A DNA stretch of 64,000 nucleotides from assembly GCF_937903345.1 (NCBI RefSeq), contig NZ_CALCZQ010000015.1, forward strand, positions 60,991-124,990, given 5' to 3'. Shown here piece after piece: positions 44,425 through 54,550 of the stretch. Numbering within the stretch: position 1 is the stretch's first letter; each line of letters starts with the position of its first letter. The DNA is from an uncultured Emticicia sp. GTDB lineage: Bacteria > Bacteroidota > Bacteroidia > Cytophagales > Spirosomataceae. A program made the position numbers and the translations under genes. The notes beneath the pieces are model-generated. The model was not told the DNA's origin. It saw only the letters and a list, made by a program, of their open reading frames with translations, and made no database searches.

Positions 44425-45942
44425 TCAAATTCCTTCCAAAATCCTCTCCATGCTCACAGCATAACCGATTTTTTCCTTTAATTCTGAAATCGAAACACGC
44501 TCTTGGCTCATTGAGTCACGGTGGCGAATTGTCACGGTATCATCTTCCATTGTTTGGTAATCAACCGCAATACAAAATGGCGTTCCGATTAAATCTTGGC
44601 GGGTATAACGCTTTCCAATAGCACCGCCATCATCATAAACTGTACGGAATGAAGACTTCAGCGAACTGGCAATGGCCTCCGCTTTTTCTGCCAAACCATC
44701 TTTTTTTACCAATGGCAATACAGCAGCCTTGAAAGGTGCTAATGCTGGGTGAAGTTTCAAGTAAGTTCTTTCTTTGTTTTCTTTGCCTTCTTCACTACTC
44801 GGAATTGTCTCTTTCGTGAGAGCATTGCAGAATGTCGCCAAAAATAAACGGTCTGCACCCACAGAAGTTTCTACAACATAGGGAATATAATTTCCGTAAG
44901 GTTTTCCATTTTCATCAAGGTCGGCATCGAAATACTGTTGCTTTTTCTTCGATAATTCTTGGTGATTTCTTAAATCAAAATCTCCACGGGCGTGAATACC
45001 TTCCATTTCTCTGAAACCAAAAGGGAACTCATATTCAATATCAACGGCAGCACTGGCATAGTGAGCCAATTTTTCGTGGTCATGATACTTTAGTTTTTCA
45101 GCCGGAAGACCAATCGCTTTATGGAATTTCAAACGAGTTTCTTTCCAATTGTTATACCATTGTGTTGAGGTGTCAGGACGAATGAAAAACTGCATTTCCA
45201 TTTGTTCAAACTCACGCATACGGAAAATAAACTGACGAGCTACGATCTCATTTCTGAATGCCTTTCCGATTTGTGCAATACCAAAAGGCACTTTCATACG
45301 ACCACTTTTTTGTACATTCAAGAAGTTTACAAAAATCCCCTGAGCTGTTTCTGGACGTAAATAAATTAGGCTTGAGTCTTCTGCAACTGAACCAACTTGA
45401 GTCGAAAACATGAGGTTAAACTGTCGAACTTCCGTCCAATTTAATGTTTTTGAGATTGGACAAACGATATTTTCGGCAATGATTAAGTTTCTTACGCCAT
45501 CCAAATCTTCAGCACCCAACAATCTACCCATTTCATTGAGTAAACTTTGAGCTTTTTCAGCGTCGCCCGCTTTGGCATATTCTTCGGCTTTTCCTTCCAA
45601 AAGTTGGTCGGCACGATAGCGTTTTTTGCTGTCTTTATTATCAATCATTGGGTCGTTGAAACCATCTACGTGACCCGACGCTTTCCACGTAAGCGGGTGC
45701 ATGAAAATAGCGGCATCAATCCCCACGATATTATCATGAAGCTGAGTCATGGCTTTCCACCATGCCTGTTTTAGATTATTTTTTAATTCAACACCATTTT
45801 GACCATAGTCATAAACGGCTTGAAGTCCATCATAAATTTCGGACGAAGGGAACACGAAGCCATATTCTTTTGCATGGCTAATAATTTCTTGGAGAGAGGC
45901 GGCGGGCGTTCCCGTTGCAGGAGCTGCGGTTGGTTGACTCAT
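44425..45942 (-). CDS. glyQS: Glycine--tRNA ligase (single-chain class II)
   Basis: A 505-residue dimeric class II synthetase charging tRNA-Gly. The N-terminal FVFPSSEIYDGLQAVYDYG, motif 2 region QIGKAFRNEI with FRMREFEQMEMQFF, the substrate loop YLRPETAQGIFVNF, and motif 3 SVGADRLFLA are visible, followed by an anticodon-binding domain (APFKAAVLPL to FCIAVDY). This is the eukaryote/archaea-like single-subunit form normal in Bacteroidota. A -7 box (TAATTTTG on the minus strand, 46019-46012) lies about 70 bases upstream of the ATG. An essential gene. Confidence 0.97.
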   Translation of the reverse strand: MSQPTAAPATGTPAASLQEIISHAKEYGFVFPSSEIYDGLQAVYDYGQNGVELKNNLKQAWWKAMTQLHDNIVGIDAAIFMHPLTWKASGHVDGFNDPMIDNKDSKKRYRADQLLEGKAEEYAKAGDAEKAQSLLNEMGRLLGAEDLDGVRNLIIAENIVCPISKTLNWTEVRQFNLMFSTQVGSVAEDSSLIYLRPETAQGIFVNFLNVQKSGRMKVPFGIAQIGKAFRNEIVARQFIFRMREFEQMEMQFFIRPDTSTQWYNNWKETRLKFHKAIGLPAEKLKYHDHEKLAHYASAAVDIEYEFPFGFREMEGIHARGDFDLRNHQELSKKKQQYFDADLDENGKPYGNYIPYVVETSVGADRLFLATFCNALTKETIPSSEEGKENKERTYLKLHPALAPFKAAVLPLVKKDGLAEKAEAIASSLKSSFRTVYDDGGAIGKRYTRQDLIGTPFCIAVDYQTMEDDTVTIRHRDSMSQERVSISELKEKIGYAVSMERILEGI

Positions 45943-46089
45943 TATTATAACTTATATGGTATTTTTTAACTTAAAACTTCTGATTTTCATCTTTTGAATA
46001 AATATTCATCACAAAATTAACGAAATCCTTGCAAATACTTTGCCTATATCTTAAATTTTGCCCACAATTCAATTTTTGCTGATTTATCA

Positions 46090-47082
46090 ATGAAAAAACT
46101 CACAACTTTTGTCCGTAACCTACTATCAATGTCGCCTGCCGAAGCAAAAGGCGTGGTTGTCATCTTCGGAATCATTATTTTTATAATTGTATTAATGTTT
46201 GGTGCGGATTGGTTTTTTAGTCAGAAACCTCAAAATTTGGTCATTTCCTCGCCAAAAATGCTGGATAGTCTAATAGTTTCGTTGGATAGTCGAAAACCGA
46301 ATTACGGCAATCAATCGAATTATGGACAAAAATATGAAAAGTATGATTCGAATAAAAAAGCCTATAAAAACTTCGATTTTGACCCAAATACTACTTCAGT
46401 TGCTCAATTTGAAGCATTGGGTTTACCTAAATTTATAGCCGAACGCATCGAAAAATACCGTAGTAAAGGAGGAAAGTTTAGAAAGAAAGAAGATTTTGCC
46501 AAAATTTATGGAATTCTTCCTGATACTTACGAACGTTTAGAACCTTTTATCACTTTGCCATCGGCCGACGATGAATCTTTACGCACGCCACAAGCCCAGG
46601 CGGCGGGACGAATCTCAGATTTGAACTTAGACAATAAAATCGTAGAAACAAAAATAACCGAAGTCTTTGCAAAGCCAATTACGAAACAACCCATTCGTTT
46701 CGACTTAAACACAGGCGATACAACGGATTTTATGAAAATAAAAGGCATTGGCTCAGGATATGCCAAACGAATCATCAAATTCAGAGAAATGTTGGGAGGT
46801 TTTGCCAATGCCGAACAAATCAGAGAAACTTACGGGCTACCACCCGAAACAGTTGAAGAAATATTAAAATATGGTTTTCTGAAAGATGGAGTAAAAAAAC
46901 TAAAAATCAATCAATTAAGTCTTTCAGAGCTTCGACATCCTTATATAAAATATTTTCAAGCGAAAGCAATTATTGCTTATCGTGAACAGCATGGGAAGTT
47001 TAAAAATTCAGAAGATTTGAAGCAAATTAAGGTTTTAGACGAGGCCACGCTATTGAAAATATCGCCCTACATTGAGTTTTAG
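46090..47082 (+). CDS. Membrane-anchored helix-hairpin-helix protein (ComEA-like)
   Basis: A 330-residue protein. One N-terminal membrane helix (VVVIFGIIIFIIVLMFGADWFF, about 21-43), a low-complexity Asn/Tyr/Lys linker, and three HhH units: about 100-155 (FDFDPNTTSVAQFEALGLP), 203-250 (LNTGDTTDFMKIKGIGSGYA) and 270-330 (LKINQLSLSELRHPYIKYF). The units resemble ComEA-type DNA-binding modules, which bind double-stranded DNA in a sequence-independent way. A role in DNA uptake or surface DNA binding is possible but unproven. Ends at a bidirectional terminator with the receptor gene. Confidence 0.85.
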   Translation: MKKLTTFVRNLLSMSPAEAKGVVVIFGIIIFIIVLMFGADWFFSQKPQNLVISSPKMLDSLIVSLDSRKPNYGNQSNYGQKYEKYDSNKKAYKNFDFDPNTTSVAQFEALGLPKFIAERIEKYRSKGGKFRKKEDFAKIYGILPDTYERLEPFITLPSADDESLRTPQAQAAGRISDLNLDNKIVETKITEVFAKPITKQPIRFDLNTGDTTDFMKIKGIGSGYAKRIIKFREMLGGFANAEQIRETYGLPPETVEEILKYGFLKDGVKKLKINQLSLSELRHPYIKYFQAKAIIAYREQHGKFKNSEDLKQIKVLDEATLLKISPYIEF

Positions 47083-47085
47083 TAA

Positions 47086-47116
47086 TTTGGGGTGCTTATC
47101 ACATAAGCCCCCCAAA
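47086..47116. terminator. Bidirectional terminator between the HhH and receptor genes
   Basis: TTTGGGGTGCTTAT (47086-47099) pairs with ATAAGCCCCCCAAA (47103-47116) with one mismatch and a three-base loop. Both converging genes end within about 10 bp of it. Confidence 0.7.
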
Positions 47117-47123
47117 ATTATTA

Positions 47124-49505
47124 TTAAAATTTAAAATTATAAGACAAAGACGGAATCGGCGAACCAAAAACCACTAATTTATAAGTACTTATGGCAGTTC
47201 CTGTACTACGTACAAAAACTGAATAAGCGTTTTTCTTGCCATAAACATTAAATATTGTAAATGTAAAATGACTCTTAAAACGTTTGTCTTTCATGCCTGG
47301 TTGGTAGATATTCCACGCAAAATCAAGTCGATGATAGTCAGGTAGGCGAGCATTATTTCGCACACCATAATATGGATAGCTACGTGCCTGATATACAATA
47401 AACCCTTCGGGTAAAGTGTATGGGCGACCCGTGCTATATGAAAAATTAAATGAAAAATCGTGGTGTGTGCCTTGATTGATAATCAATGAAGCATTGAAAG
47501 AGTGTGGACGGTCATAATTGGCCGAATACCAATTTCCGAAGTTAATTTGTTCGCCAAAACCACTTCCTTCACTAACTTTATTCATTGAACGAGAATAGGT
47601 ATAATTAATCCAACCCGTAGTTTCACCCTTCTTCTTAGAAAACATCACTTCAAGTCCATAAGAGCGATTTTTCCCCTGTAAAAGTTGCGTTTCTGGATGT
47701 CCATCTAACAAGAAATCGGCACCTGGTTTGTAGTCAATAATATTATTTGTAAGTCGATAATAGGCTTCTAACGATAATTCATAAATATTTCCTCTAAGGT
47801 TATGAAAAAGCCCACCAGAAATCAATGTACTGACTTGTGGTTTAATGTGCAAGTCCGAACTTTTCCAGCGTGAAGTGGGTAGTGGGGTGGTTGTATTGGT
47901 TACAACCTGCATATATTGACGCATCAAATTATATCCTAATTTTGCTGAAGTCCGCTCGCTTAATGAATATTTTATACCCAAACGTGGTTCTACTCCACCA
48001 TAAGATTTCATTATTTGTCCTTTTTCATAATCAAGCGTTTCTCTAGCCGAAAAAGCATCTCTTGGCTCACCTGCAAGGTAGGTTTGTACAGTCCCTGCTC
48101 CTAAAGCAAAAAACTGAGAATATCTGGCTCCAACTGAAATTGTTGCCTTGGGCGATAACGTTATCTCGTCTTCAGCATGGATGGCTGTTTCTAGAGCATG
48201 TTCTTTTGGAGTCATCACTGATAAAACACTTTTGCTCGTTCCTGGGAGCAACTGACCTGGGTCAATATCGTAGCGTGTACCACTGACCCCAATTTCTATT
48301 CGGTGCTTATCAGATGAATAATTAAGATTACTCTTGAGCTGTTTATATTTGATTCCAGACCTTAATTCAACTTTATTTGAAGAATTAAGTTCGGGAAGTA
48401 AAGTTTTGGGTACATAATCAGCAGATACCACTGTTGTCTGTAGATTAAATTTATTATTTATGGCATAAAACCATCTTGCCGAGAAACTTTGACTACGATA
48501 ATCATATTGGGTAGAAGTTGCATTAATAGCTCCAATAGCTCCCAAAAGTTTCGTTTGAAAAAAATCTTGGCTATAATATCCCGAAGCAGTTAATGTATTT
48601 TTGTTATTGACTCGCCAAAAAATTTTCGTTACCAAATCGGCAAAATTTGCCTTTATATCTTTAAGTTTTGGTGAAACTACTGGCAACAGGAAATCATTAT
48701 AGGAAGCACGACCCGAAATCATAATTCCAAGTTTATCTTTAATAATTGGGGCATCAAGCGTAAGGCGATTTGAAACAAAACTTATTCCTCCACTCATCTT
48801 GAATTTATCAAGTGAAGGTTGCTGAAGTGAAACATCCATTACGGATGCTGCACGACCACCGAATCGTGCGGGTGTATTTCCTTTATAAACCTCCACACTT
48901 GAAGCTGCTTCCGACGGAAAAGCCGTGAAAAGTCCAAACATGTGTGTTGGATTAAAAATTGGAATATCATCGAGCAACAATAGATTTTGATCGGTCGTTC
49001 CACCACGTATATTTACACCATTCGACGCTTCACCCACACTCGTTACTCCTGGTAGCATTTGTAAACCTCTCAATATGTCAATTTCTCCAACGGCAGCAGG
49101 TAGCTTACGTAATGTTTTAATGCTTAATTGATTCACCCCTAAAAGTGGACGTTGTATATTTGATTCCGCACCTTTGCTTGATACAATCACCTCCTCTAAC
49201 TCATTTTCGACAAAACGTAAAGAATAGTTCTTATCAGTGTCTTTACGTAAATAAATAACCTCTCTTAAAGGTCGATATCCAACAAATTTTATTGTGATGG
49301 CATGTTCTCCCGAAGGTAATAACAAATCAAAATGCCCTTTATCATCTGTCAATCCCCCAAATTTTCCAAAGTCGATATTGATAGATGTTTTTGGAAGCGG
49401 TTTTCCGTCGATAGTATCTCGAACATAACCACTGAAATGGTAATTGACTTGAGCCGACACCGAAAAACTAACAATAAAGGTAAATAATAAGTAAATATTT
49501 TTCAT
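47124..49505 (-). CDS. TonB-dependent outer-membrane receptor, DUF4249 partner
   Basis: A 793-residue receptor. Signal peptide (IYLLFTFIVSFSVSAQ), a carboxypeptidase-regulatory-like beta domain (about 20-110: GKPLPKTSINIDFGKFGGLT), the plug domain (about 115-230: LPGVTSVGEASNGVNIRGG, DDIPIFNPTHMFGLF, GGRAASVMDVSL) and a 22-strand barrel ending in the aromatic SLSYNFKF. It imports a ligand too large for porins, powered by TonB. The DUF4249 lipoprotein 49 bp upstream on the same strand is the standard partner in such pairs. The ligand is unknown. Confidence 0.94.
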   Translation of the reverse strand: MKNIYLLFTFIVSFSVSAQVNYHFSGYVRDTIDGKPLPKTSINIDFGKFGGLTDDKGHFDLLLPSGEHAITIKFVGYRPLREVIYLRKDTDKNYSLRFVENELEEVIVSSKGAESNIQRPLLGVNQLSIKTLRKLPAAVGEIDILRGLQMLPGVTSVGEASNGVNIRGGTTDQNLLLLDDIPIFNPTHMFGLFTAFPSEAASSVEVYKGNTPARFGGRAASVMDVSLQQPSLDKFKMSGGISFVSNRLTLDAPIIKDKLGIMISGRASYNDFLLPVVSPKLKDIKANFADLVTKIFWRVNNKNTLTASGYYSQDFFQTKLLGAIGAINATSTQYDYRSQSFSARWFYAINNKFNLQTTVVSADYVPKTLLPELNSSNKVELRSGIKYKQLKSNLNYSSDKHRIEIGVSGTRYDIDPGQLLPGTSKSVLSVMTPKEHALETAIHAEDEITLSPKATISVGARYSQFFALGAGTVQTYLAGEPRDAFSARETLDYEKGQIMKSYGGVEPRLGIKYSLSERTSAKLGYNLMRQYMQVVTNTTTPLPTSRWKSSDLHIKPQVSTLISGGLFHNLRGNIYELSLEAYYRLTNNIIDYKPGADFLLDGHPETQLLQGKNRSYGLEVMFSKKKGETTGWINYTYSRSMNKVSEGSGFGEQINFGNWYSANYDRPHSFNASLIINQGTHHDFSFNFSYSTGRPYTLPEGFIVYQARSYPYYGVRNNARLPDYHRLDFAWNIYQPGMKDKRFKSHFTFTIFNVYGKKNAYSVFVRSTGTAISTYKLVVFGSPIPSLSYNFKF

Positions 49506-49554
49506 TTTTTGAGATTTAACACAAGATGCTGAATAGAAAGATTAATGATATTGT

Positions 49555-50691
49555 TTAGTTTAGCCAACCATTTGGTCTGCTTGCTGTGCGAGTCTGACTT
49601 GACACACATTGTGCAAAAGGCGGACGAGTAAGGTCATTTCCCATAGGTTCTGGGCTTAGCGGATGGTCAAGTAAACCAATTGGATTAATATTTTTGCCTT
49701 CCGCTGCTTTTCTATCTATCCAGTATCTTACTGTACGCACACTCGCAACCATAAAAAATCCCGCAATTGCCTCGTTCGGATTAGTTAGATTTTTTATGTT
49801 TCCGATAAGTGCCGCAGGAGGGGTGTCTACTAAACTACCATTGTTTTGAACTTGGTCAGCGAGTAGTTTAAAATAGCGGTATGCCGCAGGAGAAATCGAC
49901 TGTTGTTTGATTTCTATTAATGCCCCTCTCACGTTATAATAAGGGATTTTGGCAATTAATCGGTTAGTAATAGGTTGGCCATTTGAATAAATATCCGTAA
50001 AAACGTTTAAGTCTTTGCTGGCTAAGATATCCCAACAATCACTTGGGCAAAAGTAATCGAAAGTTTGACCCGTAAATGCTCTTTCTTCACGACACCGTGC
50101 AGGTAGAGGAGTTAAAAAATATCGACCGTTGTAGCAAGTTGCACATACATTTTGGCGTTCCCAAAGTTTCCAACTCCATAAGTAGTTATTCTTGTCGCCA
50201 ACAGGGTCTTGCGTATCAAGATATATATAATTGGCTGGGTCAAAAAAGTTATTGCCTTTTTCTATGCCATTTACTTTAAAATCATCGTGAACGCCAATAA
50301 TTTCAGGAACTTTGGTAACCTGGTCCTCGGTCGATTCATATTGTGTACCATCAGCTTTCGAGAATACCAATTTATAGCTTACGCCAGCTTTTAACTTAAA
50401 TGTGTTTGGAAGAGCATAAATGCCTTGGCCTTTTTCGGTAAGTAATAAACGTTCGTTACCTCCAACAATTACTTCGACTTTGGCCTTTAAAATGGGTTGA
50501 GAATATGCCGAGCCATTTGAGTTTACAGTTTCAGAAATAGAAATATTTTGCTCATCAGCAGTGTCAGTAAGGGTGGCATCAACCGTCAGAATTCTTAGTA
50601 CACTTTCAATATTAAGCTCAAAGGGTTCAACGCACGAACATACCCATAAGCCTAGTGCTATGATTAATAGCGAAATTTTTTTGTTTATCAC
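49555..50691 (-). CDS. DUF4249 surface lipoprotein, receptor partner
   Basis: A 378-residue lipoprotein. The signal sequence INKKISLLIIALGLWVCSC ends in a lipobox with the acylated Cys before VEPFELN, as in DUF4249 proteins, which pair with TonB-dependent receptors and probably bind the same ligand at the cell surface. Features: an early Ig-like part (ILKAKVEVIVGGNERLLLTE), a Cys-rich centre (CATCYNGRYFLTPLPARC, FCPSDCWDI) and the YRYFKLLADQVQNNGSLVDT motif. I use a GTG start at 50691: the longer frame begins with TTG inside the promoter -7 box at 50722-50729. Expressed upstream of the receptor gene. Confidence 0.85.
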   Translation of the reverse strand: MINKKISLLIIALGLWVCSCVEPFELNIESVLRILTVDATLTDTADEQNISISETVNSNGSAYSQPILKAKVEVIVGGNERLLLTEKGQGIYALPNTFKLKAGVSYKLVFSKADGTQYESTEDQVTKVPEIIGVHDDFKVNGIEKGNNFFDPANYIYLDTQDPVGDKNNYLWSWKLWERQNVCATCYNGRYFLTPLPARCREERAFTGQTFDYFCPSDCWDILASKDLNVFTDIYSNGQPITNRLIAKIPYYNVRGALIEIKQQSISPAAYRYFKLLADQVQNNGSLVDTPPAALIGNIKNLTNPNEAIAGFFMVASVRTVRYWIDRKAAEGKNINPIGLLDHPLSPEPMGNDLTRPPFAQCVSSQTRTASRPNGWLN

Positions 50692-50721
50692 TGTAGTAGA
50701 ATTGAATAAATGTATTTTTGA

Positions 50722-50729
50722 CAAATATA
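50722..50729 (-). promoter_or_regulatory. -7 promoter box of the DUF4249/receptor operon
   Basis: TATATTTG on the minus strand, about 30 bases upstream of the GTG start at 50691. No clear -33 element. It shows that the reading frame upstream of 50691 is untranslated leader. Confidence 0.5.
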
Positions 50730-50949
50730 AGGATTCTAAGGAAACATTGAAATTAAAAACTGCTAATTAAGGATTTATGAGATGAATGCACCAATTGTGT
50801 AGCTTTCGGCTTGATGTTTTATTAACAATATATTGTAAAAGATTCAGTCAACCAATCTTTTTGACTTAAAAGGCGTGCGAGTTTGACTTAAAATGGAAGG
50901 TATGAGGGATTGTCTTCCTGGAATATCCAGTGGATCTTCTTTTAAAAAT

Positions 50950-51960
50950 TATTTACGAAGCCCGGCTTGAATTGAGTTTTGGGCAAGTGGGTCTTTTCTA
51001 TCAATCCAAAATTTTATATATCTAATGCCTGTTACCTCAAAAAAACTAAAATAATTTCTTTAATTATCGTTATATTATTTGAATTTCCATTAAGAGCCCC
51101 TAGAGGAGTATCTACCAAACTTCCATTGTTTTGCACTAGTTTTGCCAAAATTATAAGTATTGATTGGCACCCAGCGAAACAGATTGTTGTTTGATTTCAA
51201 TCAAAGATATAGTTGAATTATAGAAAGGGATTTATAAGATGAGTATGTTATTGATAAGTTTGCCATTGGTATAGGTGTAAGGAAAAACATTAGTTTTTTG
51301 GCTAAGAAACATTTCCCATCAAAATAATAATCATATGTGATACCTTCGAAGCATCTTTCTATTTTTCAACCAACTAACTGGGCGAGGCGTTTCGAAATAG
51401 CGACCACCCTCACGCCTAAAACTCACATTTTGGCGTTTCCAAAGTTGCCATGACCAAACATAACTATTTTTTCTACAACGGGCTCATTAGAATATAGATA
51501 ACCGTTTTTTGGCATGTTCGAAACCTCAATTTTAAAATATGACATTATATATAATTTATCATGCAAATTGATAATTTCAGGTACGCTATACATTTTATCA
51601 ATACTTGATTCGTAGGATGAACCATCAGATTTTTTAAGAAGAAGCTTATAAGTATTGCCCATTTTAGCCCTAAAAGTTGTAGGAAATGCGTATTATCCTA
51701 AACCTTTTTCTCTAAATGAAATCTTATTTCTTCTGTTTACTACGATTTTATCAGATACTTTAAATACAAGAATTGCAAGGACTTTTCTTGACGAATTTCC
51801 TGACTCTGTAATGCTAATAATCTGCTCTTCGCTGCTATATTTGATGGTTTCATCGATGCTGAGTAAGCTTAAATCGCTTTTTTTTTAGATTAAAAGGTTC
51901 AACATAAGAGCAAATCCATCAGGCTATTGTTCCAATCAATAGTATGATTTTTCTGGTCAT
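50950..51960 (-). pseudogene. Decayed DUF4249 lipoprotein gene
   Basis: The minus strand from ATG 51960 reads MTRKIILLIGTIA, a stop, then WICSYVEPFNL. This aligns with WVCSCVEPFEL of the intact neighbour, but the lipobox Cys before VEP has become Tyr. Further fragments in changing frames match in order: ISFREKGLG-stop-YAFPTTF, NTYKLLLKKSDGSSYES, VPEIINLHDKLY, YVWSWQLWKRQNV, SLIEIKQQSVSLGANQYL, and NNGSLVDTP. At least three stop codons and several frameshifts are present. It is a full-length relic of a tandem duplicate, lying between a receptor gene and the intact DUF4249 gene. Confidence 0.85.
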
Positions 51961-52008
51961 TCTTAAAAACCTTTATTTTGGATGAAAAATAGGTTTAAAA
52001 GTAAAAAA

Positions 52009-54402
52009 TCAAAAATCGAGTTGATAACTTAAAATTGGCACTAAACCGCTACCTGATTTTCGTGGTTCGAGTTTATTTGTAACGCTATTATATTGTACAC
52101 TTGTATAATTTATTTGATTAGTAGCATTCTGTATATCAAGCGAAACTACTGAAGCAATTTTTTTACGATTTGTCCGATAAGAGACTCGCCCATCAATTCT
52201 AAAATAATTGGGAGCGAAAGCGGAGTAGTCAGCTCCTTTGAGTGCCACATAACGTTTTTGTTTGGCTGATTCTAAGCCATCAATTGGAGTATAGCGATAC
52301 CCTCCATTGAAAATCGAACGTCCGCCGATTTGGAATACTGAGCCGTTTTTAAAAGAAAATTCTCGCCCAAAGGTAAGAGCGGTACTAAAACGGTCGTTGA
52401 AGGCCGAATTATATAGGCTTCCATCGAGTGTTTGATATTTAGCATCGAAGATTGAACCAGTGATAAGTAAATAGTATTTTTTCGAGAAAAAACGCTCAAC
52501 TGACATGTCAATTCCTTTGTTTTTACCTTTTCCTTTGCTAACGGCGGAAGTCTCAGGGAAACTTTCGGCATAATTGAGCATCCAATAAGTAGAACCAATT
52601 TTAGTTTCAACAGGTACTCTGTTTATCAACTGATAATAGGCTTCCATCGAAAACTTCCAAAATTTAGGTGTGATATAATTATAGCTTAAAATAAAATGAT
52701 TTGAACGTGGAAACTGCAAATTAGCATTTGCTTTAATAGTAGTTATTTTGCCATCGAGACTATCTTTTCGGACATAAAAATAGGCACTCATCGGCAAAAA
52801 CTGACTATGAAGTCCATACGCAAAACTTATACTATGAGCATTGGGTGAACGATATTGAATCGAAAATCGAGGTTCTAACGATGAGGTTTTATTCAAAGAC
52901 AAATACATCAAGTGCAAGCCTGCATTCATCGTCAAGCCTTTTGCCAAATTCTGCACAACTTGTGCAAAAACTTGACTTGTTTGAGTATTGCCACTACCAC
53001 TTACTGAAGTTTGTCTGCCAGCATTAAATTGATTAATGTCTGAAACGTTGCTTCTTGGAGCATTTTCCTTGAAAAATACAAAATCAACTAAATTTAAAAT
53101 TGCTCCAGCTTTGAAACGAGTTTTGGTACTCAATTTATAGTTATAAGCCACTGATGTTGCCAATCGAGATTCTTCATACTTTTGAGTTTCGTAGCGATAA
53201 GGTACATTTTTTAGATTTAGAGTATCTGCAGTACGATTAATTGAGCTACCAATAGCAGCAATAACGAATTTCAATGAAGATTTTTCGTTGAGGTTAGCAT
53301 TGAACGTTACGCCAAAGGCACCCATATTGGCAGGTCTTATTCGATCTTCCCAATTATCTGATTTACCCACAACACGCTTTTGAGGGTCTTCTACTGGTAA
53401 ATAGTGCTCTTCGCTCATACCTCCAAGCCCAAAAATGGTCGTGGTCTTTTTTCCATCTTTGCTATGAAATGCCAAATTGAATGACAGGTCTTGAAAGTTA
53501 TTAGTAACACGCTCACCAACCAAATAAATGCCCATTTGGCTCAATAAACCCAAAGTTGAATAACGGTAATTGACCAAATATGATGAGCGACCTTTCTGAA
53601 TCGCACCTTCTGTAGAAAAATCAAGTCCTAAAACACCAATCTTGGCTCTATACTGCTGTTTTTGTTGATTTCCTTCTCTGAAACGAATATCAAATGCTCC
53701 CGAAAGTGCATTGCCATATTCGGCGGGCATTCCACCCGTAAAAAAATCAGAACGACTCATCAATTGTGCTGAAAAAACCGTTATACCCCCACCACCTGAA
53801 CCAGGTTGAGCAAAATGATTAGGATTAGGTATGTCAATACCTTCAAGCCGCCATAAAATGCCAAAAGGCGAATTTCCTCTTACAATAATCTTATTTTCTG
53901 ACTCATCACGCCCTGCTTTTACCCCAGGATACGAGAGAGCCATACGACCAGGGTCATTGACCGACGCCGGAATCCGTTCGGTTTCTTCGGTTGTAAACGA
54001 CCTGGCACTCACATACGCCAAATCATTTACAGGCCGACTGGTATTTTGTGAAGCTGTAATCTTTACTTCTTGAAGCTCGCCTGTACTTTCTTTCAAATCA
54101 ATCGTTAGAACCACCTCTCTAACCGAATTTAAGATAAATTCTTCGCTTAAAAATGTTTCAAACCCAATAGAAGTACATTTAACCGAACGACGCCCGATGT
54201 TTACATTAAGGATTGAAAATTTACCAGAAGCATCACTTACAGATCCTTGCGTTGAGCCAATAACTGATATTGAAGCCCCAATCACTGGTTGGCGAGTAAC
54301 ACGGTCAATGACCGTTCCGCTGATAGTCTGAGTTTTGTTTTGAGCAAAAATAGTACTACTAAAAATTGCTATAATTAACCAAGTAAGAGAAAGGTACTTC
54401 AT
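52009..54402 (-). CDS. TonB-dependent outer-membrane receptor, second subfamily
   Basis: A 797-residue receptor of a different subfamily from the one at 47124. Signal peptide (SLTWLIIAIFSSTIFAQ), carboxypeptidase-regulatory-like domain (about 25-110: GTVIDRVTRQPVIGASISVI, GSVSDASGKF), a plug (ARSFTTEETERIPASVNDPG, then VRGNSPFGILWRLEGIDIPN, MPAEYGNALSGAFDIRF) and a barrel ending in LVPILSYQLDF. Ligand unknown. The decayed DUF4249 gene begins 48 bp after its stop, so this receptor's original partner may be lost. Own -7 box 31 bases upstream. Confidence 0.93.
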   Translation of the reverse strand: MKYLSLTWLIIAIFSSTIFAQNKTQTISGTVIDRVTRQPVIGASISVIGSTQGSVSDASGKFSILNVNIGRRSVKCTSIGFETFLSEEFILNSVREVVLTIDLKESTGELQEVKITASQNTSRPVNDLAYVSARSFTTEETERIPASVNDPGRMALSYPGVKAGRDESENKIIVRGNSPFGILWRLEGIDIPNPNHFAQPGSGGGGITVFSAQLMSRSDFFTGGMPAEYGNALSGAFDIRFREGNQQKQQYRAKIGVLGLDFSTEGAIQKGRSSYLVNYRYSTLGLLSQMGIYLVGERVTNNFQDLSFNLAFHSKDGKKTTTIFGLGGMSEEHYLPVEDPQKRVVGKSDNWEDRIRPANMGAFGVTFNANLNEKSSLKFVIAAIGSSINRTADTLNLKNVPYRYETQKYEESRLATSVAYNYKLSTKTRFKAGAILNLVDFVFFKENAPRSNVSDINQFNAGRQTSVSGSGNTQTSQVFAQVVQNLAKGLTMNAGLHLMYLSLNKTSSLEPRFSIQYRSPNAHSISFAYGLHSQFLPMSAYFYVRKDSLDGKITTIKANANLQFPRSNHFILSYNYITPKFWKFSMEAYYQLINRVPVETKIGSTYWMLNYAESFPETSAVSKGKGKNKGIDMSVERFFSKKYYLLITGSIFDAKYQTLDGSLYNSAFNDRFSTALTFGREFSFKNGSVFQIGGRSIFNGGYRYTPIDGLESAKQKRYVALKGADYSAFAPNYFRIDGRVSYRTNRKKIASVVSLDIQNATNQINYTSVQYNSVTNKLEPRKSGSGLVPILSYQLDF

Positions 54403-54433
54403 CGAAAATAATGTGGTTGAAGGTAAATACGTT

Positions 54434-54501
54434 CAAATGTATAAAAATCTTTGAATATTTCTACTTATTAAGCGTTTTTTGAGATGAAGAGGTTATCTTT
54501 G
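54434..54501. promoter_or_regulatory. Divergent -7 boxes for the receptor (-) and M24 peptidase (+)
   Basis: TACATTTG on the minus strand (54434-54441) sits 31 bases before the receptor ATG. TATCTTTG on the plus strand (54494-54501) sits 49 bases before the peptidase ATG. Neither has a -33 TTTG at ideal spacing. Confidence 0.5.
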
Positions 54502-54550
54502 AATTTTAGAATAACCATTCATTGATAACTTTTATTATTCTACCTTAATC

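Noticed and set aside
51423..51662. A 79-codon open frame that might be an independent small gene
   Set aside because: Its residues align with the middle of the neighbouring DUF4249 protein and it lies within the longer decayed copy, so it is a fragment of that pseudogene.
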